From the NCBI GenBank assembly GCA_035771165.1, contig JAWNZC010000001.1, positions 930,001-994,000 on the forward strand: a DNA stretch of 64,000 nucleotides, given 5' to 3'. The translations under genes were made by a program, and so were the position numbers. This document shows positions 43,339 through 54,319 of this stretch, one piece after another (within the stretch, counting starts at the first letter, position 1; every line of letters begins with the position of its first letter). A model generated the notes under the pieces. It did no database searches. It had not been told where the DNA came from and saw nothing but the letters and a program-made list of their open reading frames with translations. This DNA comes from Paragorgia papillata. Taxonomy: Eukaryota > Cnidaria > Anthozoa > Scleralcyonacea > Coralliidae.

Positions 43339-45231
43339 ATGTACTGCACTTACAAACCGAACACTGCAATCTGCAAGCATTGCAACCAATCCATGCGACA
43401 CCACCATAAAACGTTGTCCGTTGAAACACACCTAAGAAAGTGCAAGTCATTGCTGTTGGACATGGCCGTACGTGACCGTCCAGATTGGTGGAAGAATGCC
43501 ATTAAATCCGCAGCCCAGAAATCGAAAACACCTTTGTCCACAAGTTCAAAGACCGACGCGCCAATTGGAAAATCGCAGCAGATGATGAAATCGTTCACCA
43601 TCCCTCATTTCAATGCTAGTGAGCAAAGAAAATTCAATCACGAAATGGCCATGTACTTCTACTGCACTGGCACCAGTTTCATGCGTGTAGAAGATCCTCA
43701 CCTCCAACGGGCTATTCAATTGGCCAGACCAGGGGCACGATTGCCAACACGAAAGCAACTGGCTGACGAGAGCAAAGGTGGCTTGCTTGAGGAATGCTAC
43801 CAAAAGATAAAAGCTGACGTCAACAAGCATCTATCCCATCGCCTCCCAATACATATGCATAACGAGTGATGCATGGTCTAGCGTGCTAAACGAGCCTGTC
43901 GTCAACTATATGGCCGTTTCCCCTACAAAATCCCTTTTCCTCGAAGCAGTGCACACGGAAGACCAGGCGCATGATGCAGAGTGGATTGCAGGTGATCTAG
44001 TTCGCGTTATGGACAGCCTCGGTGACAACGTGGTCGGTGCCATCACGGATAATACGGCGACGAATAAGAAAGCTTGGAAAGCACTTGAAGAAAAGTATCC
44101 ACACCGTTTCTTTCACGGATGCGTCTCCCACGGTTTAAATCTTATTGTTAAAGATATTTTTGCAGCAAAGAAGCATGATAACGAATATCCTGCTGGATAT
44201 CCTTTCGAGGACTTACTTCTGTTTGCGACCAGCTGCAAGGAAATTGTTTCATTCTTTCACAACCATCACGTTCCTAGGGCTGACCTGAAGAAGGCACTGA
44301 AAGCAGAAAAATTAAACAACCTTGTTCAACCAGCACCAACACGTTGGGGCACAATCCTTGGCTGTTTTAAGTCATTACGGGCTGCAGATGATGTCCTAAA
44401 TGGACTGGTATCTCAACGTGATTTTGTTAACAAAGGCAACGCAAAGCAGAAAGAGAAACGCACGGAGATCAAAGAGATCATCACTCGTCCGAATTTTGTC
44501 GATCAGCTCGACGAATGCATAACGATTCTCGAACCGATTGACAAGTTCATTAAGATCTTCCAAAGTGATGCTGCTCCCTGTTCTGATGTATACAACGCCT
44601 TTCTTGATCTTGAGAGTAAAATGCATTCGATTTCGATCCCAAACCAAGACGAAGAAAGGATGACCTACCTCGTGGAATTGGTACGGAAGCGATTTGAATT
44701 CATGTATGGTGATGCTCATGGTGTAGCTTACCTTCTCGACCCTCGGTACTTGGGTAACCGGATGTCATGCAGTCTACGAAGGGAGATTGAAAATTTTATT
44801 TTCAATTTTCCAAAGGCAGATCGCAGCACAAGCAAGGAAAGAAAAAGAGCAATTGGCCAAAGAAATATACCTCCTTCAGGATCGACGCGCTCAGCGAGAG
44901 AGAGGAAAACACCTTTCGTTTCCAGATGATTGGCAAAACAAAATCATCATTGCAGTGGTGGAAAGCAGACGGCACAGATTGGCCGCTGTTGCGTGATATT
45001 GCTATCCGGTTTTTTTCAATGGCGGCATCGAGTGCAGCATCGGAAAGAAATTTTTCTACTTTCGGCTTTGTTCACTCCAAACTGCGGAACCGGCTTGGAC
45101 CAGAAAAAGTGAAAAAACTGGTCTACATTAAAACCAATGCCATGCAGATGGAAGAAGCCTCGAGTTACTATCACAGCCTAGACAATGAAGTTAGCAATGA
45201 CGAGGAAATGATGGAAGTCGACCAGGACTGA
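43339..45231 (+). pseudogene. hAT-superfamily transposase, frameshifted
   Basis: Three pieces in different frames together cover a hAT transposase. The first (43339-43869) has a BED-like zinc-binding motif, CKHCNQSMRHHHKTLSVETHLRKC in outline (C-x2-C ... H-x4-C). The second (about 43850-44929) starts the RNase H-like catalytic core with ITSDAW and continues with AITDNTATNKKAWKALEEKY, GCVSHGLNLIVKD and PTRWGT. The third (to 45231) is the C-terminal dimerisation domain with DWPLLRDIAIRFFSMAASS, ASERNFSTFGFVHSKLRN and KLVYIKTN. Frame changes lie near 43830, 44805 and 44905, each explicable by one extra base in a short run. The first piece starts abruptly, so the true N-terminus may be missing. 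Low divergence in the domains suggests a fairly young copy, inactive as written. Confidence 0.88.
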
Positions 45232-45234
45232 ACT

Positions 45235-45692
45235 TATAAAGCGAACCAGATGTGTATTTGCACAGTTGCAAACTGTTGCATGTATCATTTAATCATTATA
45301 TATACTATATTTCGTTTGTAGGCGACAGAGAATCGAACCTTATAAGGCTTATTTAAACAGTAAAAGATACATAATACGAAACGTTCTTCATAATGTTCCT
45401 GTTTTACCATAATTAAGATTTGAGGGTCAATCTTAACCGTCAATTATTTGGAATAGAACTACTAGCTCTTCTATATAGAGTACATTGTTAAATAGTTTAA
45501 AGAATATAAATATTGTATATTGTTTACTTGGTTTATTATATAAACTTTACATAATGTACAAAAATGATGTCACACAATGACGTCATAAATTTTTGAAAAT
45601 TTTCTTATATAGAAAAAAATCTTCTTATATTAATATAAGAAATAAGAAGATTTTATTTTTGAAAAAATCTTCTTATATCCAACCCTGGGGCT
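45235..45692. other. AT-rich spacer with a hairpin
   Basis: No gene is seen between the hAT remnant and the LTR element. At about 45620-45657 an inverted repeat (AATCTTCTTATAT ... AAGAAATAAGAAGATTTT) forms a hairpin. The same motif AAATCTTCTTATAT appears again at 45665-45678, just left of the LTR. Confidence 0.5.
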
Positions 45693-45844
45693 TGTTACAA
45701 TAAGACATTCATTGTAAACCTCACCCCCTGTATGTAGACCTCTGTATGGGTCACGTGAACAATGTAGCGTGGCCATTCATATAAAGGGAGCTTAGGAGCA
45801 GGGTGATAGAGTTACGTGTTATAGTAATAAAGTGAATTGAAACA
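45693..45844 (+). repeat. 5' LTR
   Basis: 152 bp, starting TGTTACAATAAG and ending TTGAAACA (TG...CA borders). It contains a TATA-like TATAAAG at 45780-45786 and AATAAA at 45826-45831, suitable as core promoter and polyadenylation signal. It differs from the 3' LTR at two sites near the beginning (AAACCTC versus AAATCTC, CCTCTG versus CCTCGG). Confidence 0.93.
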
Positions 45845-45860
45845 TGGTGTCAGGAGTAGG
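45845..45860 (+). promoter_or_regulatory. Primer-binding site
   Basis: TGGTGTCAGGAGTAGG begins directly after the 5' LTR. TGG would pair with the CCA end of a tRNA primer. I could not identify the tRNA from memory. Confidence 0.7.
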
Positions 45861-45884
45861 ATTATATTAACTTGTTTTACAACA

Positions 45885-46795
45885 TGGCAGGGAAATTTTG
45901 TCCGCCAAAAGAGCTGAATTTTACGGGAAATATAAGCCAAAACTGGAGCAAATGGAAGAAGGAATTTAATCTGTATTTGACAGCGACTGAATCGCACGAG
46001 AAATCTGATGCTGTGAAAACCTCCCGACTGTTAACTGCGATTGGCGACATTCGACGAAGAAGGTGATGAGATGAAGTTGAATTTAGTCCTAAAGAAATTT
46101 GACGAATATATGTCCCCCAAGAAGAATATTACTTATATGCGATACAGGTTCTTTTCATACAATCAAGTTGAAGGTCAGCCTATTGATGAATATGTCACTG
46201 AGTTAAAATCCCGAAGCGAACCGTGTGAGTTTGGCGATTTAAAGAACAGCTTGATTAGAGATAAAGTAGTGCTTGGTGTGAATAGCAAAAAAGTACAAGA
46301 ACGATTGCTTCGAGAGACCGAATTGACCCTGGAAAAAGCCATACAGATTTGCCGCGCCGCCGAGAACGTCAAGATGGAAATGAAAGGAGCTTCGAATTCA
46401 GAAATCGAAACGAACATTGATTTCGTGCATAGAAAGTCGACAACAGAAGATGGTCGTCGGAAATCGCTATCAACGACAAAACAAGGGCGCAGAAAGATTA
46501 AAAATTGTAAATATTGTGGGCTGAGTGAGCACGAATATGGCAAATGTCCAGCGTACAAGCGTCAGTGCAATAAGTGTGGAAAGTTCAATCACTTTGCTTC
46601 GGTTTGCCAATCAAAATCTGTGAGACATGTGGAAAAACAAAGTCATATAGTCAGGGAGTTGAGTCGAATTCGTCAAGCAGTGAGGATGAAGAATCAGAGT
46701 TCACCTTTATATCAGGTATCAAAGCGATCAACAAGCACAACGAAGAAATTCAAGAGGATCACATTTCAGATGACATAAAATAATCCTCAAGCAAA
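45885..46795 (+). pseudogene. Gag polyprotein (Ty3/Gypsy), frame-disrupted
   Basis: Translation starts at ATG 45885 (MAGKFCPPKELNFTGN). It runs about 54 codons through the capsid-like N-terminus before a frame change near 46045, where a short deletion seems to follow LLTAIGD. The main part then reads FDEEGDEMKLN and YRFFSYNQVEGQPIDEYV. It ends with two CCHC zinc knuckles, CKYCGLSEHEYGKC and CNKCGKFNHFASVC (both C-x2-C-x4-H-x4-C), which bind RNA in the nucleocapsid. Two further shifts follow, in A-runs near 46632 and 46778, before the acidic tail that leads into protease. Confidence 0.88.
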
Positions 46796-49700
46796 CGGAC
46801 GTCGACAGTGAAGAATTTTTTATCAATACCCTCGAACCCGATCAATCGACCGATGTAAATAGATGGCTAACGACTCTAGATACTTGTGGAACTTCTGTAT
46901 CTTATATGCTTGATTCTGGTGCTCAGGTGAACGTTCTTCCAGAGCGTATTTACAATTCCTTGCAAAAGAAGCCACGATTGCACCGCACGAAGGTTAAACT
47001 CGCAGCGTACGATGGCGGAAACATCCCCGTTAAGGGTAAGTGTATTGCTTTTGTTACTAAAGGATCCAACAAATCATATCCAGTACAGTTTGTAGTGGTA
47101 CCAACCGAATCAACTGCCATCATTGGCCTTGAGACATGTGAGAAACTCAATTTAATAAAACGTGTATTTAATATTAACGACAAATATTCGCATCTCCTTG
47201 ACAACTATGAAGATATTTTGGAGACATTGGTTGTCTACCAGGTGAATACCACATAAATGTAGATCCTACCGTCAAGCCCATTGTCCATGCTGCGAGAAGG
47301 GTTCCTTTTGCCTTGAAGGATAAACTCAAAGCAGAATTGAACAGGATGGTATCACTTGAAGTTATTGAGAAAGTTGATAAACCCACCGATTGGGTGAACA
47401 GCATTGTAATCGTGGAGAAATCCAATGGTGATATTAGAATATTTTTAGATCCCAAAGATTTGAATCGAGCTGTTAAACGCGAGTTCTCACAAATGCCTAC
47501 AGCAGAAGAAATAACGTCACAGATGTCTGGAGCTCAAGTCTTCAGTAAGCTCAATGCGAGTGCAGGTTATTGGCAAATAAAGCTGGACGAATCATCATCT
47601 GACTTGTTGGCCTTCAATACCCCCATTTGGTCGGTATAAATTCAAGAGACTACCTTTCGGAGTCCACTGTGTCAGTGAAGTGTTCAGCAAGCGTATTTCA
47701 GAGCTAATAGATGGTCTCGAAGGTGTTGCTCATATCCAGGATGATATCATCGTTTGGGGAACTGATCAACAAGAGCATGACAACAGATTGGAAATGGTTC
47801 TACATAGGATCAAAGCTTCTGGTCTAAAGGTGAATAAGAAGAAATGTGAGTTTGGTATTCGTGAAATTAAGTATGTTGGTCACATCTTCTCTGACAAGGG
47901 ACTGCGAGTCGACCCTTCAAAAATTGAAGCAATTGGAAGCATGCCCATTCCTCAAAGTGTAGCAGAATTACACCGTTTTCTTTGTATGTTGGCATATCTA
48001 GGAAAGTTCATACCTAGCCTCTCCAGCAAAACATCTGATTTAAGAAAGTTGTTAAAGAAGGATGAGGATTGGAATTGGTCTGACGAACATACGCAGCAAT
48101 TCAAGGCACTACAGCAACTAGTTACAAACAGTCCAGTATTGAAATATTTTGATCCTAAATTACCCATCAAAGTCTCTGTCGATGCAAGTAAAGCAGGACT
48201 TGGTGCTGTACTCCTCCAGCTTCATGATGAAACTTGGTGCCCTGTTGCATATGCCAGTCGTGCGTTAACCAAATCAGAGCAGAACTACAGCCAAATTGAA
48301 AAGGAAAACTTTGGCAGCAGTTTTTGGAACTGAACATTTTAACCAATATGTATATGGTCAGAGGTTTCTGGTTAAATCTGACCATAAGCCATTACAAACC
48401 ATCCTCAAGCGTAACATCAACAACGCACCTCCACGTATTCAGCGTATGCTTCTCCGTTTGCAAAAGTATGACTTGGAGCTGTACTTTACACCCGGCAGTA
48501 CAATTCCAGTAGCTGATACCTTGTCAAGAGCCTTCCTGCCAGGATCTGCACCAATGACTGAATCAGTGTTTGATTACCAAGTACATATGTTATTATCATA
48601 CTTGCCAATATCCGAAGCCAAGTTAAAAGAGATCCAGTCTGCAACTGCAAGAGATGGTGCACTTCAGGAAGTAAAGAAGTTTATTTTGAATGGTTGGCCA
48701 GAAAACAAGAGTACCCTTCCAAGAGAGGTCATGCCATACTTTCAGTTTCGGTCAGAACTATCAATTGTAGATGGCCTAGTCTTTAAAGAAGACAGAGTAA
48801 TCATACCTTCAGCAATGCGCATTGAAATAAAAGAGAAACTCCATCAGGGGCATCTGGGCATTGAAAAGTGCAAGGCGAGAGCCCGCCAGGTGGTATTTTG
48901 GCCAGGAATCAATGCTGAAATTTCTGAAATGGTAACAAAATGTGGTGCATGCATTGAGAATCAACGAAATCAACAGAAAGAGCCTCTTATATCACACGAA
49001 GTTTCTACAGATCCATGGTTCAAAGTTGGCATGGACTTGTTTTCATACAGGAACAAGGATTTTTTGGTAGTTGTAGACTACTATTCGAACTACCCAGAAG
49101 TATGTTCCCTAAGTAATACCTTGAGCTCGACCATAATATCTCATGCAAAGTCAATCTTTGCACGTCACAGCATCCCAAAAGTGGTAATTTCTGACAATGG
49201 GCCTCAGTTCTCAAGTGTGGAATTCAAACAATTTGCAGTTTCTTGGGAATTCAAACATGTAACTTCAAGTCCCAAGCATCCTAAATCAAATGGTATGGCC
49301 GAGAGTGCAGTGAAAGTTGTCAAGAAGTTGTTCAAAAAAGCCTCTCGCCAAGGTGAAGACCCCTATCTGGCTCTTTTAGCACATCGATCTACCCCGAGTA
49401 CTAACGATGACAGATCACCCGCCGAGAAGCTTATGGGTCGAAGTGTTCGAACCCTACTACCGGATCTAAGGAGAATGGTTTCTAAACAAGGAAGAAGAAA
49501 TCATCAACTTCCCGCAAAGTTTCAACCAAGACATCTGAAGAGAGTGAAACATCATCATGACTGTAACAGCAAGCAATTGCCAGATATTCCAGTGGGATCT
49601 ACGGTTCGCATTCAAGAGAAGGTACATGGCCATTGAAAGCTAAAGTCTTAAAGAAAGCAGATACTCCCAGATCTTTTGTGCTTGAAACAGAAAAAGGAAC

Positions 49701-49962
49701 AATACGTCGAAGGAATCGTCAAGATCTACTGATGACCAATGAACAATTCGTAAGTTTACCAAATGATGACATTCCATTATCCGAGCCCACCGATAGCAGC
49801 ACAGCTCCAAATGATACAACTGAAGTGATACAGAACAACGTTCCTGTGGACATCCCACAGAACAGCTCACCCACGCATCAACCATGTTCTCCCACTGTCT
49901 TTTATCGGACACGTTTACGCACATCTATAAATCCACCAAAACGTTTGGGTTTTGATGTATAA
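46796..49962 (+). pseudogene. Pol polyprotein: protease, RT, RNase H, integrase
   Basis: The aspartic protease has MLDSGAQVNVLP (46906 on). The reverse transcriptase begins with the GCLPGEYH linker and has VFSKLNASAGYWQIKLD, RLPFGV and the catalytic IQDDII. RNase H follows with KVSVDASKAGLGAVL and LVKSDHKPL. The integrase has an HHCC finger (HQGHLGIEKC ... CGACIENQ) and a D,D35E core: D in KVGMDLF, D in ISDNGPQF, E in GMAESAVKVV. The C-terminal part ends at TAA after RLGFDV. Frame changes occur near 47216 (T4), 47620 (C5), 48305 (A4) and 49621 (GG). Each is restored by adding or removing one base of the run, so the copy is either barely inactivated or affected by sequencing indels. Confidence 0.92.
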
Positions 49963-50057
49963 TACCATCGTACTGTATACAGTATATGCTTTATCAAGCT
50001 AAACTGATATTCGGAACGTTATCTTAAAGTATTTCATTTTTCTGTTAATGTTTTGTT

Positions 50058-50068
50058 AGAAAGGGGGA
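50058..50068 (+). promoter_or_regulatory. Polypurine tract
   Basis: AGAAAGGGGGA lies directly before the TG of the 3' LTR. This is the expected place and composition for the plus-strand priming site of an LTR retrotransposon. Confidence 0.85.
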
Positions 50069-50220
50069 TGTTACAATAAGACATTCATTGTAAATCTCAC
50101 CCCCTGTATGTAGACCTCGGTATGGGTCACGTGAACAATGTAGCGTGGCCATTCATATAAAGGGAGCTTAGGAGCAGGGTGATAGAGTTACGTGTTATAG
50201 TAATAAAGTGAATTGAAACA
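50069..50220 (+). repeat. 3' LTR
   Basis: 152 bp, same borders and length as the 5' LTR with two mismatches. It is followed by GGGCA, close to the GGGCT that precedes the 5' LTR. Confidence 0.93.
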
Positions 50221-50281
50221 GGGCAGATCGCCCAGCGTGAAACTGACAGTAGCGACCATCAACATTTGAGGTAAGCCCACT

Positions 50282-50476
50282 TATAGTATATATATAATCA
50301 TATATCATATATCATATATCATATATCATATCATATATATATCATATCATATATCATATATCATATATCATATATCATATATATATCATATATATATCAT
50401 ATATATATCATATATATATATATATATCATATATATATATATATCATATATATATATATATCATATATATATATAT

Positions 50477-50511
<35 letters not shown>

Positions 50512-50553
50512 TATATATATATATATATCATATATATATATATATATATATAT

Positions 50554-50590
<37 letters not shown>

Positions 50591-50616
50591 TATATATATA
50601 TATATAATATATATTT
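50282..50616. repeat. TA/TATC microsatellite
   Basis: An interrupted (TA)n tract with frequent ATC steps (TATATCATATA). Peptide-like frames of Tyr and Ile across it are artefacts. Confidence 0.95.
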
Positions 50617-50620
50617 AAGA

Positions 50621-50800
50621 ATAGAAAATGGCCGCCCGTGTTTATATAGCCTGATGCAAACACGAGAGTGAGTTGGGAGAATTCGAAAGTTTATGTGAAC
50701 CCGAGCCGTAGGCGAGGGTTTACATAAGTACTTTCGAATTCTCCCAACTCACTCGAGTGTTTGCATCAGGTTATATAAACACAGGACATCCATTTTCTAT
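50621..50800. mobile_element. Foldback element with long arms
   Basis: The left arm has ATAGAAAATGG, GTGTTTATATAGCCTGATGC and GAGTGAGTTGGGAGAATTCG. The right arm, read on the minus strand, has ATAGAAAATGG, GTGTTTATATAACCTGATGC and the same GAGTGAGTTGGGAGAATTCG. The hairpin is 180 bp with a short GC-rich centre. It sits at the edge of the TA tract and has no coding capacity. Confidence 0.85.
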
Positions 50801-52975
50801 TTCTTTTATGAAATAAGACTAAGAAATGTGCCGTGACGTCACAACCGTGTTTACATAGCCTGATATAAACACGGTAATTGACCAATCACAGCGTGCGTAA
50901 GACGCAACCTATTTTATAAATATATATATGATATATATATATATATATATACAGAGGCGGATCCAGAGGGTTGCTATCGTTGCTCAAGCAACGGTCAGAA
51001 TTTCCAGATTAATTTATTCAGTCTTTTGGCGAGTATTTTTGCGCACCAACATCTTTAAAATTAACATATTCAGTCAAATATTATAAGTTTTAGTGCCTGA
51101 CCACGTTAATAAAATTCGCAATCACTTAAGGGGCGCTGCGCGATTATTTGCGCGAGGAATGCCGTGAGTTGGGTGTCTATTTTCGCGCGCCCATATTAAA
51201 TCCGCAACCCGAGAACATCTGAGCCTACCTAATTAAGCCTGTGTAGCGGCCCTCATCTTTGGGTACTGACTTAGTTAGCATCAGCTAAACGTGACTATGC
51301 AAATGGCGGGAGCAACGGTTGATGCTAAATTTAGCCTTTTCTGAGCAACAGCAAAGGATGCTGACCAATCAAATGATCAGATTCAGTATGCTGAGCAACG
51401 GTGAGCAACGGTAGAGAAATAAGCCAATCACGTAGCTATATTTTTCGGGTCTCCAGTGATGCTAAGTAAGAGCGTACTCACCGACTATCACTCGTTCATT
51501 GTCGGCGTTTCTACTGTTTAATATTTTCAGTTGATGACTTCGAACAACGCTTAATTACAACGATTGTTTGATGTATTTGATGGGAGTTATTCATCTGCGA
51601 TAAAATAGGATCTAAATGTTTCTTTGTGTATTAAAGTTCGCGTCGCGATCGCGCGACGGCGACGCCAGTTTACCCACATCGAGGAATCGCACTACCAAAA
51701 CCACTACGAGTCTGCAGTAAGGTTAGCGTGTTAAATGCTTATGAATAATATATAATAATGCTAATCAGCCAGGGCATGTTTAATTATTTCAACTACACAA
51801 CACAGTTAATGTAAATGAGTATGAGTATAAATAGTATCAATGTCTGACTGATATTTAAATATGTCTCGGTTTAAAGTAAGTGTAAATCTTGGTGATTTAT
51901 GAGAACAGAGTGGTTGTTCTGTTTAATACTAAGCTATAGCTTTATATATTTCAGTCTGGCTAGTACTTCTATTTTTGATCTATAAAGCAGAGTCTGCAGA
52001 GATAATGTATACTGTATGTATTTTTAGTATAAACCAGCTGCTCCAGCTAGTACAAATTCTGCTTTCTGATTGGCTGAGCTACTCACTGTCTATTGGTAAT
52101 AGACCACTAGTAGCAAGAGTCAATTATTCACAAATGACAAACAATGGCAGAAACTTGCAAATTTGTCGAGGTAATACTATGTCCAACTACAGTACTCTGG
52201 TTTATGCAGGAATACTAGTTGCCAACAATTAGACAACTTGCCCTCATTGTTTATGAGCGATAGTCATTAACTCGAGCTCACAGATAACTCAGGCTCATTT
52301 GGTTAATTATTAGTATTAATTACTTATACAAAGTGTGTCCTGATTTTGAAATTTTCAATATGTTAATAAACTGCTGTATGGAAAATGTGGAATAATATTG
52401 AACCCTTTGTTTACCAGGGGTTTTCTTTTGCTAATAGAAATATTATCTGGTTTTAGCCATCTAAAATCACTGTAATTAAAAACTTGAAAGTTCTGTTGGT
52501 AAATAAAGGATTAAGCAATTCTTGGCTGAGTAAAGCGGCTGAGAAAACAAAAAAATTATGTATACTGTACATGTACATGTATATGATCACCAAGGAATGT
52601 ACATGTACTTAATATTGTGTTATTTGCAGTGCTGCAACCAAAAGCACAGGTCTTCACATATTTTTATATACAGTACAAACCTAATCATCAAGCTTGTTAG
52701 TGAAGAAATTTTCTGTGATTTTTTTTTTGTTTTGAAGCCATTTTGCAGGCTTTCATTGCAACATCAGTTGAGCAATTTATATTTTTAATTATTGGATAAT
52801 TGTTATTAATGAATCATACAATAATTTATTGCTCTGGTGAGTCCTAATTTATTGAATACAAAATTAACTGCCTTCAGTTAAGTTAGTTTTACAGAATTAC
52901 ATTTGTAAACATAAATTAATTTTGAATAAATAATATTAAAGCTTTTTATAGTATAATTATGTTGTGTTAAGTTTA
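50801..52975. other. Non-coding region with a promoter-like segment
   Basis: No gene is supported. At 50952 CAGAGGCGGATCCAG looks like a hAT-type terminus without a visible partner. Between about 51300 and 51720 the sequence is richer in CG, has repeated GAGCAACGG motifs, CCAAT boxes at 51364 and 51424, and a possible splice donor GCA|GTAAGG at 51717-51722. This could be a promoter and first non-coding exon, but I find no downstream exon. The rest is AT-rich. Confidence 0.4.
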
Positions 52976-53007
52976 TATCATATATATATATCATATATCA
53001 TATATAT

Positions 53008-53057
<50 letters not shown>
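52976..53057. repeat. TA microsatellite
   Basis: (TA)n with TATC interruptions. It ends directly at a partial ribozyme sequence (53058). Confidence 0.95.
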
Positions 53058-53058
<1 letters not shown>

Positions 53059-53082
53059 CGAAAACACCGTGTCTGTAGATTG

Positions 53083-53085
<3 letters not shown>
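53058..53085 (+). ncRNA. Partial hammerhead ribozyme (3' half)
   Basis: The sequence GCGAAAACACCGTGTC then TGTAGATTGAAC matches the 3' half of the ribozyme at 54461-54515, with one extra A in the GAAA core segment. The 5' half (stem I strand, CTGATGA, most of stem II) is missing, so it cannot fold alone. It is flanked by TA runs on both sides. Confidence 0.7.
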
Positions 53086-53768
<683 letters not shown>

Positions 53769-53823
53769 GTTCAATCTACAGACACGGTGTTTCGCTGTAC
53801 AACAGCTCATCAGTGTAGCTTGG
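53769..53823 (-). ncRNA. Type I hammerhead ribozyme, copy 1
   Basis: On the minus strand, 5' to 3', stem I strand CTACA (with CAA further out) is followed by CTGATGA. Stem II is GCTGT-TGT-ACAGC, then GAAA, a very short helix III (ACA/TGT with loop CCG), cleavage triplet GTC, and the second stem I strand TGTAG (then TTG). All universally conserved hammerhead core bases are present. Predicted cleavage lies between 53781 and 53780. Short helix III is typical of hammerheads in Penelope-like elements and animal retrozymes, which are thought to act in tandem or as dimers. Confidence 0.92.
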
Positions 53824-54045
53824 AACAATCTGAATGAATTTCATCAGTTACTTATACACATGCGATCGTCGGTGAGAACCGCATGTGGGACAGCATCGGT
53901 GAAATACATTCAGATTGCGTGGAGTGCGCATGGGCCCAGAGTGCTCAAACTTCCACAAGGGTAGTGAGCGTTGCATTATCGCTAATAGGTACCCACGGCA
54001 ACTTCACAGAGTGCTCAACAACACCGAAGTGAAGGAGCGTACATA

Positions 54046-54100
54046 GTTCAATCTACAGATACGGTGTTTCGCTGTACAACAGCTCATCAGTGTAGCTTGG
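54046..54100 (-). ncRNA. Type I hammerhead ribozyme, copy 2 (variant)
   Basis: Identical to copy 1 except that GTGTC is GTATC. This changes the helix III pair C-G to C-A and the cleavage triplet to ATC, still an allowed NUH. Predicted cleavage lies between 54058 and 54057, 277 bp from that of copy 1. Activity is probably reduced because helix III is already only three pairs. Confidence 0.88.
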
Positions 54101-54248
54101 AACAATCTGAATGAATTTCATCAGTTACTTATACACATGCGATCGTCGGTGACAACCGCATGTGGGACAGCATCGGTGAAATACATTCAGATTGCGTGGA
54201 GTGCGCATGGGCCCAGAGTGCTCAAACTTCCACAAGGGTAGTGAGCGT

Positions 54249-54252
<4 letters not shown>

Positions 54253-54279
<27 letters not shown>

Positions 54280-54319
54280 CTATATCTATATATATATCTA
54301 TATCTATATATATATATAT
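54253..54319. repeat. TA microsatellite between inverted ribozyme repeats
   Basis: (TA)n with TATATC interruptions. It separates the minus-strand repeat (ending 54252) from the inverted plus-strand copy (from 54320). Confidence 0.9.

Larger units (their letters stand above)
45693..50220 (+). mobile_element. Ty3/Gypsy-type LTR retrotransposon, nearly full length
   Basis: The element is 4528 bp with the order LTR - PBS - gag - protease - RT - RNase H - integrase - PPT - LTR. Integrase downstream of RNase H gives the Ty3/Gypsy (Metaviridae-like) order. LTRs are 152 bp each and differ at two positions, so insertion is recent. The 5-bp flanks are GGGCT (left) and GGGCA (right), probably a target-site duplication with one change. 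The pol frame is interrupted by single-base shifts at homopolymers, and gag has one further disruption. It shows no env-like third gene. Confidence 0.93.
53769..54252 (-). mobile_element. Tandem ribozyme-bearing repeat, 277-bp period (retrozyme or Penelope pLTR)
   Basis: One full 277-bp unit (53769-54045) is followed by a second copy cut off at 54252 by a TA tract. The two are nearly identical where they overlap, for example both contain GATCGTCGGTGA and GGGCCCAGAGTGCTC. Each carries a hammerhead ribozyme at the same place, so a transcript of the minus strand could be cut at both into a 277-nt RNA. Known context: Penelope-like elements have ribozymes in their terminal repeats, and small animal retrozymes are tandem units of this size range that yield circular RNAs. 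Confidence 0.85.

Noticed and set aside
50952..50968. A hAT terminal sequence (CAGAGGCGGATCCAG)
   Set aside because: No inverted partner or target duplication is visible nearby, so it cannot be delimited as an element.
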